Shown: piece after piece, positions 7,951 through 17,944 of the stretch | Position numbering within the stretch: position 1 is the first letter of the stretch | Layout: each line of letters opens with the position of its first letter | NCBI RefSeq assembly: GCF_030036535.1 | Contig: NZ_CP080387.1 | Coordinates: 2,046,001-2,110,000, forward strand | Length of the DNA: 64,000 bases | Direction: 5' to 3' | DNA from: Agrobacterium cucumeris | Lineage (GTDB): Bacteria > Pseudomonadota > Alphaproteobacteria > Rhizobiales > Rhizobiaceae | Notes under the pieces: generated by a model | The model's input: only the letters and a program-made list of their open reading frames with translations | Databases searched by the model: none | What the model was told of the DNA's origin: nothing | Position numbers and translations under genes: made by a program

Positions 7951-9217
7951 AGGGTTTGTTGGCCGCCAGTTCACCGGCTTCCGCTTCGCGCTGCAGATAA
8001 CGCTCGTCAATGTCAGGCAGGGGCTTGTCGTCGATTGCCGCTTCGAAGGCGACAAGACGTTTGTGGATGGAGAGCAGTTCGATGATCGTCGTCCAGGAGT
8101 TGACCAGATACTGGAACGAATTACTGACCTGACCGAAGGCCGTGGCGATCTGCTGGTAGATACCATAGGTGATCTTGCCGGCGACGATGGTAGGAACGAG
8201 CATCAGGAGCAGGAACACCGCATCGGCCTGAATGTAGAAATACCGCGCCACATTGAAATAGAGATAGTGCCAGTACATGCGGAAATAGTTCTTCCGCACA
8301 TTGGAGTAGAGCTCCTTGACTGTTGGCGGCTGGGCGCGGTCGGCGTGATCCTCGCCATAGACAAGTTCCTTACGATAGGCGGCTTCCACACGCTGATTGC
8401 GGAAGTTCAAACCGGGCAGTTTGATGCCGACCGTCGCCAGAAGCACCGTACCGAATATCGACCAGACGATCGCCAGCCAGAACAGCGCATGCGGCACTTC
8501 GCCGATGATCGGCAATTCGGAGACATAGGAAGACAGCGCAAACAGGATCGGCAGGAAAACGACGAGCGTCATCACCGAATTGATCAGGGTGATGCCCAAT
8601 GCCTCAAGCGTGGAGGAGAACCGCATCGTATCTTCCTGAACGCGCTGGGAAGCACCTTCGATATGGCGCAGCTTTTCCCACTTGGACATGTAGAAATCGT
8701 TCATCGCGGTTCGCCAGCGGAAGATGTAATGGCTGGTGAAGAAATCCGTCAGGATCGAAACCGCCATGCTGAGAAAGGCAATCTTGGCGAAGACGATCTG
8801 GAGGCTGTAGAAATCCCAGACTTCGATACCCGGTTGTTTGGAAAGGGCATTTTGCAGAAGGTCGCCGAAAGGCCGCCGAAAATTGTTGATGACGACGGAA
8901 ATCTGAACGCCGAAATAGGTTACCGCGATAATCAGCAGCGATCCCCAGATAGACCAGAGCTTCCAGGGGTGATCCTTGGCGATGACGGTCCAGACAACGC
9001 CGAATAACGCTAGGCACGATGCGAGATAGCCGTAAAAGAACAGATTTGCCGGAACCAGAAAATAGCTGAGATCGTAGGGTTCCTGCTCGGGCATCACATA
9101 ACCCCAGGACGCCCCTAGCCTTTCAAAGATGAAATACCAGGCAAGAATGGCGAAGAAGGCCCAAACGATGGCGGAGGTAAAGAAGGCTTTCGGCCTGGGA
9201 AAGAAGGAATGAAACAC
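7949..9217 (-). CDS. bacA: BacA/SbmA family peptide transporter
   Basis: The product has 422 residues, the usual BacA length, with about seven to eight transmembrane segments and no ATPase domain. It starts MFHSFFPRPKAFFTSAIVW and contains the family's TDFFTSHYIFRWRTAMNDFYM and ASQRVQEDTMRF, which resemble the SbmA/BacA-type transmembrane fold. SbmA/BacA proteins use the proton gradient to import proline-rich and NCR-type peptides, bleomycin and similar compounds. In rhizobia BacA is needed for survival in the host and affects lipid A very-long-chain fatty acids. Here it is monocistronic, with a convergent deacetylase gene downstream. Confidence 0.9.
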   Translation of the reverse strand: MFHSFFPRPKAFFTSAIVWAFFAILAWYFIFERLGASWGYVMPEQEPYDLSYFLVPANLFFYGYLASCLALFGVVWTVIAKDHPWKLWSIWGSLLIIAVTYFGVQISVVINNFRRPFGDLLQNALSKQPGIEVWDFYSLQIVFAKIAFLSMAVSILTDFFTSHYIFRWRTAMNDFYMSKWEKLRHIEGASQRVQEDTMRFSSTLEALGITLINSVMTLVVFLPILFALSSYVSELPIIGEVPHALFWLAIVWSIFGTVLLATVGIKLPGLNFRNQRVEAAYRKELVYGEDHADRAQPPTVKELYSNVRKNYFRMYWHYLYFNVARYFYIQADAVFLLLMLVPTIVAGKITYGIYQQIATAFGQVSNSFQYLVNSWTTIIELLSIHKRLVAFEAAIDDKPLPDIDERYLQREAEAGELAANKP

Positions 9218-9400
9218 GTTTTCGAACTCACGCGCGTTTGAAATCAGCCATTATTGGCGAAGCACTAGATGGCCCGAACCTAGGGCAGAAATTTGTGCAC
9301 AGCAACGGAGAAGCGCGGACCTTAACAAGATGTAAGGCGAAGCTGGCGAAACGAGCCGCGATGGAACACCGCAGAAAGACGGGGAGAGACCGCTCGCTGC

Positions 9401-10591
9401 CTAACGCCGCCGCTCGGTAGCAAGCACCGGCAGCATCAGGAGAATGCTGACCACGAGCACGGCTGAAGCGAGAATGCTGGGTGCGGTAAAACTGCCCGTC
9501 ACCTCGGCAATCCAACCGGCGGCCAGCGGCCCGACGATCTGGCCCGTTCCGAAGGCGGCCGTCATCAGCGCAAAGGCGCGGCGCGGGCTTGGACCGGCAA
9601 ATTCCCGGCCGAGCTGCAGGCCATAGGCGGTGATGACCATGAAGGTCAGCCCCAGAAGCAGACCGCCCGCGAGAACACCGGGCACCGGCGGCAGCATCAC
9701 GGAAGCGAAGACGCCGATGGCTTCGACGGCGAGAACGATCACGAAAGCGCGTTTCAATCCCTGTGACTTCAGCACCGGTTTCCACAGGAAAAGCGAAATG
9801 GCGGCGGCGCAGCCGGTGATGAACCAGGCCAGAAACTCCACGAAGGCACCGGCAGCAGCCATGCGGGCAATCGCCACGATGAAGGTGGCGGTGATGACAT
9901 AACCAAAACCGAAAAGCCCGTAGGCAAGCGTGGTCAGAAAAAGCGGCCGCGTCCATTGGAGTGGCGGCTCGGCCACCGAGGACGCATGCCGTGGCGGGCC
10001 TGCGGGCAGCACCCGCCAGACAAGAAGGAAGGTCAGGAAGGAAAAGACGGCACCGGCGATCCACTCCTCCCGCCAGGAGGCGCCGCCACCATCAAAAACC
10101 ACGCCGATCAGATAGACCGCAAGCGAGGAGATGGCGATACCCGCGCCAACCCCGCCATAATGCAGTGCCTGAATATGATCCTTGCCGGCCTTCATGGCAT
10201 GTCCGATGACGATCTGCGACGTGAAGATCATCGTCAGCGCGCTGGCGACACCGGCCAGGAACCGGATGACGGTGAAGGCCGCGACGGAATTGAAAGCGGC
10301 CATGGCCAGCAGCAGCGCGGCGGTGGAAAACAGCCCGCCAAGTGCTACGAGCCGCTCCCTCCCCGAACCCCAGGAATAGGCCGAAAGCACCGCACCCGCC
10401 AGATAACCGGCAAAATTGCCCGCCGCCACGATGCCAGCATCCCCAGCAGAAAGCGGCACATCCGCCATCATGCCGGGCAGGATGGGGGTGAAGGAAAAGC
10501 GGCCGAAACCCATGGCGGACGCCATCATCAGAGCCCCGGCGAAACCGAGTGCAGTCAGATGTCTGGCGGAAAGTGGCTTGTCGGTGATCAT
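9401..10591 (-). CDS. YbfB/YjiJ family MFS transporter
   Basis: The product is a 396-residue MFS protein with 12 predicted helices. The N-terminal stretch MGFGRFSFTPILPGMM is the signature start of the YbfB/YjiJ family: a conserved F-G-R-F followed by P-x-x-P in helix 1. No substrate is known for the family. It is transcribed alone and no regulator is adjacent. The start MITDKPLSARHL fits family length. Confidence 0.8.
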   Translation of the reverse strand: MITDKPLSARHLTALGFAGALMMASAMGFGRFSFTPILPGMMADVPLSAGDAGIVAAGNFAGYLAGAVLSAYSWGSGRERLVALGGLFSTAALLLAMAAFNSVAAFTVIRFLAGVASALTMIFTSQIVIGHAMKAGKDHIQALHYGGVGAGIAISSLAVYLIGVVFDGGGASWREEWIAGAVFSFLTFLLVWRVLPAGPPRHASSVAEPPLQWTRPLFLTTLAYGLFGFGYVITATFIVAIARMAAAGAFVEFLAWFITGCAAAISLFLWKPVLKSQGLKRAFVIVLAVEAIGVFASVMLPPVPGVLAGGLLLGLTFMVITAYGLQLGREFAGPSPRRAFALMTAAFGTGQIVGPLAAGWIAEVTGSFTAPSILASAVLVVSILLMLPVLATERRR

Positions 10592-10707
10592 GCATGGCTT
10601 ATCGCAACCACGCGAATAAGCGACAAGCGAGTTATTTTGATCGGCGTCATAAGCCGCCTTTATCGGTCACGCGGCGCGCATCCGATATGTTCCGAAGGTG
10701 CCGCGAG

Positions 10708-10831
10708 TTTCTTCTCCCCGCCGGGGAGAAGGTGGCCCGAAGGGTCGGATGAGGGGGCAAGCTCTCCGTATATCTCGACCCTTGCCCCCTCATCCCGCTG
10801 CCGCGGACTTCTCCCCCTCGGGGAGAAGAAA
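10708..10831. repeat. RIME-like palindromic element, copy 2
   Basis: The element is about 124 bp, with end hairpins CTTCTCCCCGCCGGGGAGAAG and CTTCTCCCCCTCGGGGAGAAG. Inner arms with GGATGAGGGGGCAAG and CTTGCCCCCTCATCC form a second, long imperfect stem. It lies between the YbfB-like gene and map. Confidence 0.85.
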
Positions 10832-10922
10832 CAAGGGGCACCCGCTCGCCCCACTCAGGGGCGAGAACGAGAAGATAGACGTTTGTAATTTGCCCTTGAT
10901 GAACGGAACTCAGCCCCACCCG

Positions 10923-11675
10923 TCATTCAACCAGCGTCAGCACCAGCGGCCCGTTCTTCGTCGCCACCACCGTATGCTCATATTGCACCGTCGGCGCGCT
11001 CGGATCGCTATAGAGCGTCCATGGATCATCGTCGCCGTCTTCGGCCCAATAGGCACCGGTCGAAAGAAACGGCTCGACGGTGAACACCATGCCTTCCTGC
11101 ATGATGCGGCGTTCGCCCTTGTCGGGCCAGGTCGCCAGTTCCTTCGGCTCCTCATGCAGGGAACGGCCGATGCCGTGGCTGGCGAGGTTGGTGATCAGCG
11201 TATAGCGGTTCTTTTTGGCAAAAGCGCCGATGGCATTGCCGATATCGGCAAAGGGCCGGCCGGTTTTCACCTGCTGCAGGCCCGTCCACATGGCGCGTTT
11301 GCCATCACGGCACAGGCGTTCGATATCCTTCTTCACCGGCGGCACGGCGAAAGACGAACCCGTATCACCGAAAAAGCCGTTCTTTACCGCCGAGACATCG
11401 ATATTGACGAGATCACCCGCCTTGATGATGCGTGGCCCCGGAATACCGTGGGCCACTTCCTCGTTGACGCTGATGCAGGTCGCGCCGGGAAACTTGTAGC
11501 AGAATTCCGGCGCCGATTGCGCACCATTGTCCTCCAGCACCTTGCGGCCGATAGCATCCAGTTCGGCCGTGGTGATGCCGGGTTCCAGCGCGTCCGCCAT
11601 GGTCTGCATGGCAACGGCGCACAAACGGCCGATATCCTTCAGCAGAACCAGTTCTTCTTCGGTGGAAATGACCAT
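10923..11675 (-). CDS. map: Type I methionine aminopeptidase
   Basis: The product is a 250-residue pita-bread-fold metallopeptidase that removes initiator Met. Metal ligands can be placed by motif: the two Asp in NIDVSAVKNGFFGDTG, the His in ASHGIGR, the Glu in FTVEPF and the final Glu in QYEHTVV. Length and the N-terminal segment starting MVISTEEELVLL are normal for short-form MetAP without a zinc-finger extension. The sequence FPGATCISVNEEVAHGIPG is the standard substrate-pocket region. It may be a second MetAP, because rhizobia often carry more than one; that cannot be seen from this window. Confidence 0.93.
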   Translation of the reverse strand: MVISTEEELVLLKDIGRLCAVAMQTMADALEPGITTAELDAIGRKVLEDNGAQSAPEFCYKFPGATCISVNEEVAHGIPGPRIIKAGDLVNIDVSAVKNGFFGDTGSSFAVPPVKKDIERLCRDGKRAMWTGLQQVKTGRPFADIGNAIGAFAKKNRYTLITNLASHGIGRSLHEEPKELATWPDKGERRIMQEGMVFTVEPFLSTGAYWAEDGDDDPWTLYSDPSAPTVQYEHTVVATKNGPLVLTLVE

Positions 11676-11729
11676 GTCTCTGTCCGTCGTTCTATTTGGC
11701 GGGTCTGAAAACGCCCGCCTTGGTAATCA

Positions 11730-12791
11730 TCAGGCCGTGGCTTTCACCGGATCAGCACTCCCCGTCAATTCTTTTCTGACAACAGGGGCGACTTTCGTAC
11801 CATAAAGCTCGATGCCGCGCATGATCTGATCATGCGGCATCAGGCCGATGGCCATCTGCAGCAGGAAGCGATCATTCCTGAACACGCCATGTGCTTTGAT
11901 GATCTTTTCCGCCACCAGTTCCGGCTCACCGAGGAAAAGATTGCCCTCCGGCCCGCGTGCGGCATCGAAATGCGCGCGGTTCGTCGGCCCCCAGCCACGC
12001 TCGCGGCCAATGCGGTTCATCACCTCCGCCTGCGGGCCATAAAACTGGTCCGCCGCCTTCTCGGTGGTGTCGGCAATGAAGCCATGCACATTGATGCTGG
12101 TGCGCAGCTTGGTCTTTTCCTGCCCCGCCCGGCGTGCCGCCTCGTGGTAGAGATCGAACAGCGGCGCGAAACGGCGATATTCGCCGCCGATAATGGCAAG
12201 CGCCACCGGCAGGCCCATGGCGCCGGCCCGCGCCACCGATTGCGGCGTGCCGCCCACCGCAATCCATACCGGCAGACGTTCCTGCAGCGGGCGCGGATAG
12301 ACGCCGCGCCCGTTGATGGCCGGATGTTTGGTACCGGACCAGGTGACGATTTCCTGTTCGCGCAGCGCCAGCAGCAGATCGAGCTTTTCGGCGAAGAGCA
12401 CGTCATAATCCTCGAGATCGTAACCGAACAGCGGGTAGGATTCGATGAAGGAGCCGCGCCCGGCCATGATTTCGGCGCGACCGTTCGACAGGAGATCGAC
12501 GGTCGAAAATTGCTGGAACACCCGCACCGGATCATCCGAACTCAACACCGAGACGGCGCTGGTGAGACGAATGTTCCTGGTTTTGACAGCCGCAGCTGCA
12601 AGCACGGTGGAGGGTGAGGAAGCGACATAATCCGGACGGTGGTGCTCGCCCAGCCCGAAAACATCGAGCCCGACCTGATCGGCAAGCTCGATTTCCTCGA
12701 GAAGATCCTTCAGCCGGCGCGCGCCTTCCGGCCCGCGGCCATCGGCGGGGTTGGGATTGACATCCGCGAATGTGTAAAGACCGAGTTCCAT
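11730..12791 (-). CDS. LLM-class flavin-dependent oxidoreductase
   Basis: The product is a 353-residue luciferase-like (TIM-barrel) monooxygenase-family protein. The motif [20 protein letters not shown] near residue 45 is the typical FMN-binding strand 2 region, and later [19 protein letters not shown] and [11 protein letters not shown] follow the bacterial luciferase pattern. It probably uses FMNH2. No substrate can be inferred, and the neighbouring map and bdhA genes do not form a pathway with it. It starts [15 protein letters not shown]. The 230 bp up to bdhA contain no gene. Confidence 0.83.
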   Translation of the reverse strand: MELGLYTFADVNPNPADGRGPEGARRLKDLLEEIELADQVGLDVFGLGEHHRPDYVASSPSTVLAAAAVKTRNIRLTSAVSVLSSDDPVRVFQQFSTVDLLSNGRAEIMAGRGSFIESYPLFGYDLEDYDVLFAEKLDLLLALREQEIVTWSGTKHPAINGRGVYPRPLQERLPVWIAVGGTPQSVARAGAMGLPVALAIIGGEYRRFAPLFDLYHEAARRAGQEKTKLRTSINVHGFIADTTEKAADQFYGPQAEVMNRIGRERGWGPTNRAHFDAARGPEGNLFLGEPELVAEKIIKAHGVFRNDRFLLQMAIGLMPHDQIMRGIELYGTKVAPVVRKELTGSADPVKATA

Positions 12792-13023
12792 AAACGATAC
12801 CTCTGTTTGCTTGCCTCAGAGATAGGGACGCACAGCCCCCCAGACAAACGCAAAATCTGGAAGCTTAGCTTCGAAAAAATGGATAGGCGCAGCCGGATTC
12901 GCCACCGCGTCACCCTTGCCTGAAATGGCCCGCGCAATGACGCCCGAAATGGCGATTGCCAGCCCGCCCCCTTTGGGCATAACCTGCTTAAACATGTGCG
13001 AAGTAATGCAAAAAGGGGAAAGC

Positions 13024-13800
13024 ATGCATCGGACAGTTATCGTGACAGGCTCCACAAGCGGTATCGGCCTTGCCATCGCCCAGAGATTTGCGAGGGAAGG
13101 CGCCAATATCGTGCTGAACGGTTTCGGCGACGAGGACGAGATTGAAAAACTCCGCCTTTTGCTGGAAGCCGAAAGCGGCGGGCGCGTGCTTTATCACCCG
13201 GCCGATATGACGAAACCGGACGAGATCGCCGACCTTATCAATTCCTCCCATGAAAAACTCGGCTCGGTGGATGTGCTCATCAACAATGCCGGTATCCAGC
13301 ACATCGCGCCGATCGAGGACTTCCCAACGGAAAAATGGGACTGGATCATCGCCATCAATCTGACCAGTTCCTTCCATACCATGCGTGCCGCGATACCGCT
13401 GATGAAGAAGGCTGGCAAAGGCCGCATTATCAATATTTCCTCGGCCCATGGTCTCGTCGCCTCGCCGTTCAAATCGGCCTATGTGGCGGCCAAACACGGC
13501 ATCATGGGCCTGACGAAGACAGCGGCGCTGGAGCTTGCGCAGACCGGCGTCACCGTCAACGCCATTTGTCCCGGTTACGTGCTGACGCCGCTGGTTGAAA
13601 AGCAGATACCGGAAATGGCCAAGATGCGCGGCATCAGCGAAGAGGCGGTGAAGAACGACGTGATGCTGGAATTGCAGGCGACCAAGCAATTCGTCACCGT
13701 CGATGACGTGGCGGCGGCTGCCCTATTTCTGGCAAGTGACGCCGCAAGCAATATCACCGGCACGCATATCTCCGTCGATGGCGGCTGGACGGCGCAATAA
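13024..13800 (+). CDS. bdhA: 3-hydroxybutyrate dehydrogenase (SDR)
   Basis: The product is a 258-residue short-chain dehydrogenase beginning at ATG 13024 behind AAAAGGGGAAAGC; the longer open frame to 12916 is not needed. It has the NAD-binding TGSTSGIGLAIA at the N-terminus, NNAG, the catalytic S-x12-Y-x3-K (ISSAHG, then YVAAKHG) and the family tail GTHISVDGGWTAQ. The C-terminal segment LELQATKQFVTVDDVA is typical of D-beta-hydroxybutyrate dehydrogenases, which oxidise 3-hydroxybutyrate to acetoacetate in PHB turnover. The gene is monocistronic, with xdhA following after 136 bp. Confidence 0.9.
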   Translation: MHRTVIVTGSTSGIGLAIAQRFAREGANIVLNGFGDEDEIEKLRLLLEAESGGRVLYHPADMTKPDEIADLINSSHEKLGSVDVLINNAGIQHIAPIEDFPTEKWDWIIAINLTSSFHTMRAAIPLMKKAGKGRIINISSAHGLVASPFKSAYVAAKHGIMGLTKTAALELAQTGVTVNAICPGYVLTPLVEKQIPEMAKMRGISEEAVKNDVMLELQATKQFVTVDDVAAAALFLASDAASNITGTHISVDGGWTAQ

Positions 13801-13854
13801 TTGCCGGATTTTCTTTCCGTTATGGAAACAATGAATTGCCAAAACGGAAATCGA

Positions 13855-13876
13855 TATGCACGCGCGGTCGTGCATA
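13855..13876. promoter_or_regulatory. Inverted repeat upstream of xdhA, candidate operator
   Basis: A perfect TATGCACG-N6-CGTGCATA repeat lies 60 bp before the xdhA start, in the only gap between bdhA and xdhA. There is no T tract, so an operator is more likely than a terminator. The regulator is unknown. Confidence 0.4.
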
Positions 13877-13936
13877 GATATGCAGAGATAATGACAAGAA
13901 ACCGGCTCGGCAGCCGGACAAAAAGCAGGGCATTGC

Positions 13937-15406
13937 ATGAAAGACGCGATCAGCTTCATCCTCAACAGCGAAACCATCTCGCTCAGGGATTTCGGACCGA
14001 CGGACACGCTTCTCGATTACCTCCGCATCAGCAAGCGGTTGACCGGGACCAAGGAAGGCTGTGCGGAAGGCGACTGCGGTGCCTGCACGGTGCTGGTCGG
14101 GCGGCTGCTGGATGGTTCGCTGCGTTATGAAAGCGTCAATGCCTGTATCCGTTTTCTGGGCTCGCTGCACGGCACCCACATCGTCACGGTGGAGCATCTG
14201 GCCGCGCGCGATGGCACGCTGCACCCGGTGCAGCAGGCCATGGTGGATTTCCACGGGTCGCAATGCGGCTTCTGTACGCCGGGCTTCATCATGTCGCTTT
14301 ACGGCCTCTGGCTGACCAGCGAAAAACCCGGCCGCGCCGATATTGAAAAGGCACTGCAAGGCAATCTCTGTCGATGCACGGGTTACGAGCCGATCGTGAA
14401 GGCCGCCGAAAAAATCGCCGCGGCCCGCCCGAGTGCGCTCTTCGATCCGCTGCAACGGGACCGCACCGACATCATGGCACGGCTCTGGGCGATCCGCGAA
14501 AATGAGACGATCACCGTCGTCAGAGGCGAGGATCGCACCATCATTCCGGCGACGCTGTCTGATTTGACCGAGATTTACGCCGCTGAACCAAAGGCCACCA
14601 TCGTCGCCGGTTCCACCGATGTCGGCCTGTGGGTAACGAAGCAGATGCGGGCGCTGAACCCCGTCATCTTCATCAACAATCTCGGCGATTTGCAGGCGAT
14701 TACGGTGGATGAGGATGGCGTGACACTCGGTGCCGGCGTCACCTACAGCCAGGCCTTCAGGACCATTGCAGACCATTTCCCACCGCTTGCCCGGCTGTTT
14801 AACCGCCTCGGTGGCGAGCAGGTGCGCAATATGGGAACCATCGGCGGCAACATCGCCAACGGCTCGCCCATCGGCGACACACCACCGGCGCTGATCGCGC
14901 TTGGCGCGACGCTCACCCTGCGCTCGTCTTCCGGCGGTCGCACCGTGCCGCTTGAAAGCTATTTCATCGATTACGGCAAACAGGACCGGCTGAGCGGCGA
15001 ATTCGTCGAAAAGCTTTTCATTCCGTTCCAGAAGCCGGAAAGCCACTACGCCGTCTACAAGATTTCCAAACGGCGCGACGAGGATATTTCCGCCCTCTGC
15101 GCCGCCTTCAATCTGACGCTAGACGCTGACGGCACCATCGAGGACATCCGCATCGCCTTTGGCGGCATGGCCGGCACGCCGAAACGCGCCGCTCATCTGG
15201 AGGCAGCTCTTCTCGGCAAGGCGTGGTCGCAGGATACCATCGACGCAGCGCGCGATGTGCTGGACGAGGATTTCACCCCGCTGACCGACTGGCGCGCCAC
15301 CGCCGAATATCGGCAAATGACGGCCAAGAACCTGCTGACGCGGTTCTTCCTTGAGACTTCGGGCGAGAAGCAGGAACTCGCGCGCTTCACGCTGGAGGAG
15401 GCTTGA
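13937..15406 (+). CDS. xdhA: Xanthine dehydrogenase small subunit (2Fe-2S and FAD)
   Basis: The product has 489 residues. The N-terminal plant-type [2Fe-2S] motif CAEGDCGACTVL and the second all-helical cluster motif CGFCTPGF with CRCTGY supply eight Cys ligands. The FAD domain follows from about residue 190 and has the VAGSTDVGLW and NMGTIGGNIANGSPIGD loops. It transfers electrons from the molybdenum subunit to NAD+ during oxidation of hypoxanthine and xanthine to urate. It lies 3 bp before xdhB, so the subunits are co-translated. Length matches the bacterial XdhA subunit. Confidence 0.96.
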   Translation: MKDAISFILNSETISLRDFGPTDTLLDYLRISKRLTGTKEGCAEGDCGACTVLVGRLLDGSLRYESVNACIRFLGSLHGTHIVTVEHLAARDGTLHPVQQAMVDFHGSQCGFCTPGFIMSLYGLWLTSEKPGRADIEKALQGNLCRCTGYEPIVKAAEKIAAARPSALFDPLQRDRTDIMARLWAIRENETITVVRGEDRTIIPATLSDLTEIYAAEPKATIVAGSTDVGLWVTKQMRALNPVIFINNLGDLQAITVDEDGVTLGAGVTYSQAFRTIADHFPPLARLFNRLGGEQVRNMGTIGGNIANGSPIGDTPPALIALGATLTLRSSSGGRTVPLESYFIDYGKQDRLSGEFVEKLFIPFQKPESHYAVYKISKRRDEDISALCAAFNLTLDADGTIEDIRIAFGGMAGTPKRAAHLEAALLGKAWSQDTIDAARDVLDEDFTPLTDWRATAEYRQMTAKNLLTRFFLETSGEKQELARFTLEEA

Positions 15407-15409
15407 ACC

Positions 15410-17749
15410 ATGGACACCACAAGCTTCGACAAGACCAAGACCGAAATCGACGGCCCCATCCACAGGTCGCTCCGGCACGACTCCGCCCATAAGCACGTGA
15501 CGGGCAGCGCCGAATATATCGATGATATCCCTGAGCCCGCAGGCCTCGTTCACGGCGCACTCGGCCTTTCCGACCGGGCGCATGCCGAAATCGTCTCCAT
15601 GGACCTTTCCGAAGTGGAGGCCACACCGGGCGTGCTCTGGGTCATGGTTGGCAAGGACGTGCCCGGCGAAAACGATGTCTCGTCAGGCGGTCGCCACGAC
15701 GAACCTTTGCTGGCCGAGACAAAGGTCGAATTCCACGGCCAGCCGATCTTCGCGGTCTTTGCCGAAACCCGCGATATCGCCAGAAAGGCGGCCCGCAAGG
15801 CAAAGATCACCTATAGGGACCTGCCGCATTTCACCGATATCGACACGGCGATTGAAAATGGCGGCGCGCTCGTCATCGATCCGATGACGCTGAAACGTGG
15901 CGATGCCAAGATCGAAATGGATGTCGCACCGCGTCGCCTCACCGGCACGATGCGGATCGGCGGGCAGGAGCATTTTTATCTCGAAAGCCACATCGCCATG
16001 GCCGTGCCGGGCGAGGATGACGAGGTGACGTTGTGGAGTTCCACCCAGCATCCAAGCGAAATCCAGCATATCGTCAGCCACATCCTGCAGGTGCCGTCCA
16101 ACGCCGTCACGGTGCAGGTGCGCCGCATGGGCGGCGGTTTCGGCGGCAAGGAAACGCAGGGCAACCAGTTTGCAGCACTCTGCGCCATCGCCGCCAAGAA
16201 GCTGAACCGGGCCGTGAAAATCCGTCCGGACCGCGACGAGGACATGAGCGCCACCGGCAAGCGCCATGATTTCCGCGTCGATTACGAGTTGGGCTTCGAT
16301 GAAGAAGGCCGCATCCACGCCGTCGACGCCACCTATGCCGCCCGCTGCGGTTTTTCCTCCGATCTCTCCGGTCCGGTCACGGATCGCGCGCTGTTCCATG
16401 CCGATTCCAGCTATTTCTACCCGCATGTGCATCTGACCTCGCGGCCGCTGAAAACCCACACCGTCTCCAACACCGCCTTTCGCGGTTTCGGCGGGCCGCA
16501 GGGCATGCTCGGCGCGGAACGGTTTATCGAGGAGATCGCCTATGCCGTTGGCAAGGACCCGCTCGATATCCGCAAGCTGAATTTCTACGGCGAGACCGGC
16601 TCCGGCCGCACCACGACGCCCTATCATCAGGAAGTCGAAGACAACATCATCGCCCGCGTTGTCGAGGAGCTGGAGACGTCAAGCGACTACCGCGCACGAC
16701 GTGATGCAATCATCGAGTTCAACAAAACGAGCCCGATCATCCGCAAGGGCATCGCGCTCACCCCTGTCAAATTCGGCATCTCCTTCACCATGACCGCCTT
16801 CAATCAGGCCGGCGCGCTGGTGCATATCTATAATGACGGCTCCATTCACCTGAACCATGGCGGCACCGAAATGGGCCAAGGCCTCTACACCAAGGTGGCG
16901 CAGGTGGTGGCCGATGCCTTCCAGGTGGATATCAACAGGGTGAAGATTACTGCCACGACGACGGGCAAGGTGCCTAACACGTCAGCCACCGCCGCCTCCT
17001 CCGGCACCGACCTCAACGGCATGGCGGCCTATGACGCCGCCCGCCAGATCCGCGAGCGGCTCGTCAAATTCGCCACTGAGAACTGGAACGTGCCGGAAGA
17101 GGAAGTCGTCTTCCTGCCAAACCGGGTGCGCATCGGCCTTGAGGAAATCGCCTTCAACGATTTCATCAAAAAGGCCTATTTCGCCCGCGTGCAGCTTTCC
17201 GCCGCCGGTTTTTACAAGACGCCGAAAATCCACTGGGACCGCGCCGCCGGCCGGGGCACGCCGTTTTATTATTTCGCCTATGGCGCGGCCTGCTCGGAAG
17301 TATCGATCGATACGCTGACCGGCGAATACCTGATGGAACGCACCGATATCCTCCACGATGTCGGCAAGTCGCTGAACCCGGCCATCGATATCGGCCAGAT
17401 CGAAGGCGCCTTCGTGCAGGGCATGGGCTGGCTGACCACCGAGGAATTGTGGTGGGACGGCAAGGGGCGGCTGCGCACCCATGCGCCTTCCACCTACAAG
17501 ATCCCGCTCGCCTCCGACCGGCCGAAGAGCTTTAACGTCAAGCTGGCGGAATGGGCGGAAAATGCCGAGCCCACCATCGGCCGCTCCAAGGCCGTGGGCG
17601 AACCGCCCTTCATGCTGGCGATCTCGGTTCTCGAAGCCCTCTCCATGGCCGTCGCCTCCGTCGCCGATTACAAGGTCTGCCCGCGCCTCGATGCGCCGGC
17701 AACGCCTGAGCGGGTGCTGATGGCGGTGGAACGGTTGAAGAAGGTGTGA
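15410..17749 (+). CDS. xdhB: Xanthine dehydrogenase large (molybdopterin) subunit
   Basis: The product has 779 residues. It carries the molybdenum-cofactor domains of the xanthine oxidase family, with RRMGGGFGGKETQG, FRGFGGPQGM and NHGGTEMGQGLYTK. The catalytic Glu occurs near the C-terminus in KAVGEPPFML. It forms the heterotetramer with XdhA in the cytoplasm. It follows xdhA after a 3-bp gap and precedes xdhC, from which a RIME-type repeat separates it. Confidence 0.96.
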   Translation: MDTTSFDKTKTEIDGPIHRSLRHDSAHKHVTGSAEYIDDIPEPAGLVHGALGLSDRAHAEIVSMDLSEVEATPGVLWVMVGKDVPGENDVSSGGRHDEPLLAETKVEFHGQPIFAVFAETRDIARKAARKAKITYRDLPHFTDIDTAIENGGALVIDPMTLKRGDAKIEMDVAPRRLTGTMRIGGQEHFYLESHIAMAVPGEDDEVTLWSSTQHPSEIQHIVSHILQVPSNAVTVQVRRMGGGFGGKETQGNQFAALCAIAAKKLNRAVKIRPDRDEDMSATGKRHDFRVDYELGFDEEGRIHAVDATYAARCGFSSDLSGPVTDRALFHADSSYFYPHVHLTSRPLKTHTVSNTAFRGFGGPQGMLGAERFIEEIAYAVGKDPLDIRKLNFYGETGSGRTTTPYHQEVEDNIIARVVEELETSSDYRARRDAIIEFNKTSPIIRKGIALTPVKFGISFTMTAFNQAGALVHIYNDGSIHLNHGGTEMGQGLYTKVAQVVADAFQVDINRVKITATTTGKVPNTSATAASSGTDLNGMAAYDAARQIRERLVKFATENWNVPEEEVVFLPNRVRIGLEEIAFNDFIKKAYFARVQLSAAGFYKTPKIHWDRAAGRGTPFYYFAYGAACSEVSIDTLTGEYLMERTDILHDVGKSLNPAIDIGQIEGAFVQGMGWLTTEELWWDGKGRLRTHAPSTYKIPLASDRPKSFNVKLAEWAENAEPTIGRSKAVGEPPFMLAISVLEALSMAVASVADYKVCPRLDAPATPERVLMAVERLKKV

Positions 17750-17774
17750 GGGAGGGCGTATCCATGTGGCCGAG

Positions 17775-17937
17775 CCCCCTCATCCGTCCCTTCGGGCCAC
17801 CTTCTCCCCGGCGGGGAGAAGAAATTTGCCGCGCCGTCGCAAATTTCCGCAAAGTTGGTGAGGTAAGCGAAAACATCGCTCCGGGTTTCTTCTCCCCGCC
17901 GGGGAGAAGGTGGCGCGCAGCGCCGGATGAGGGGGCC
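17775..17937. repeat. RIME-like element, copy 3, split into two half units
   Basis: One half unit (17775-17825) carries CCCCCTCATCC and a CTTCTCCCCGGCGGGGAGAAG hairpin. The other half (17886-17937) is its mirror, with CTTCTCCCCGCCGGGGAGAAG and GGATGAGGGGG. They are separated by about 60 bp of unrelated sequence, and the order of arms is inverted relative to the other copies. It fills the xdhB-xdhC gap, and its last bases supply the purine-rich stretch in front of the xdhC start. Confidence 0.75.
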
Positions 17938-17944
17938 AGCGCCA

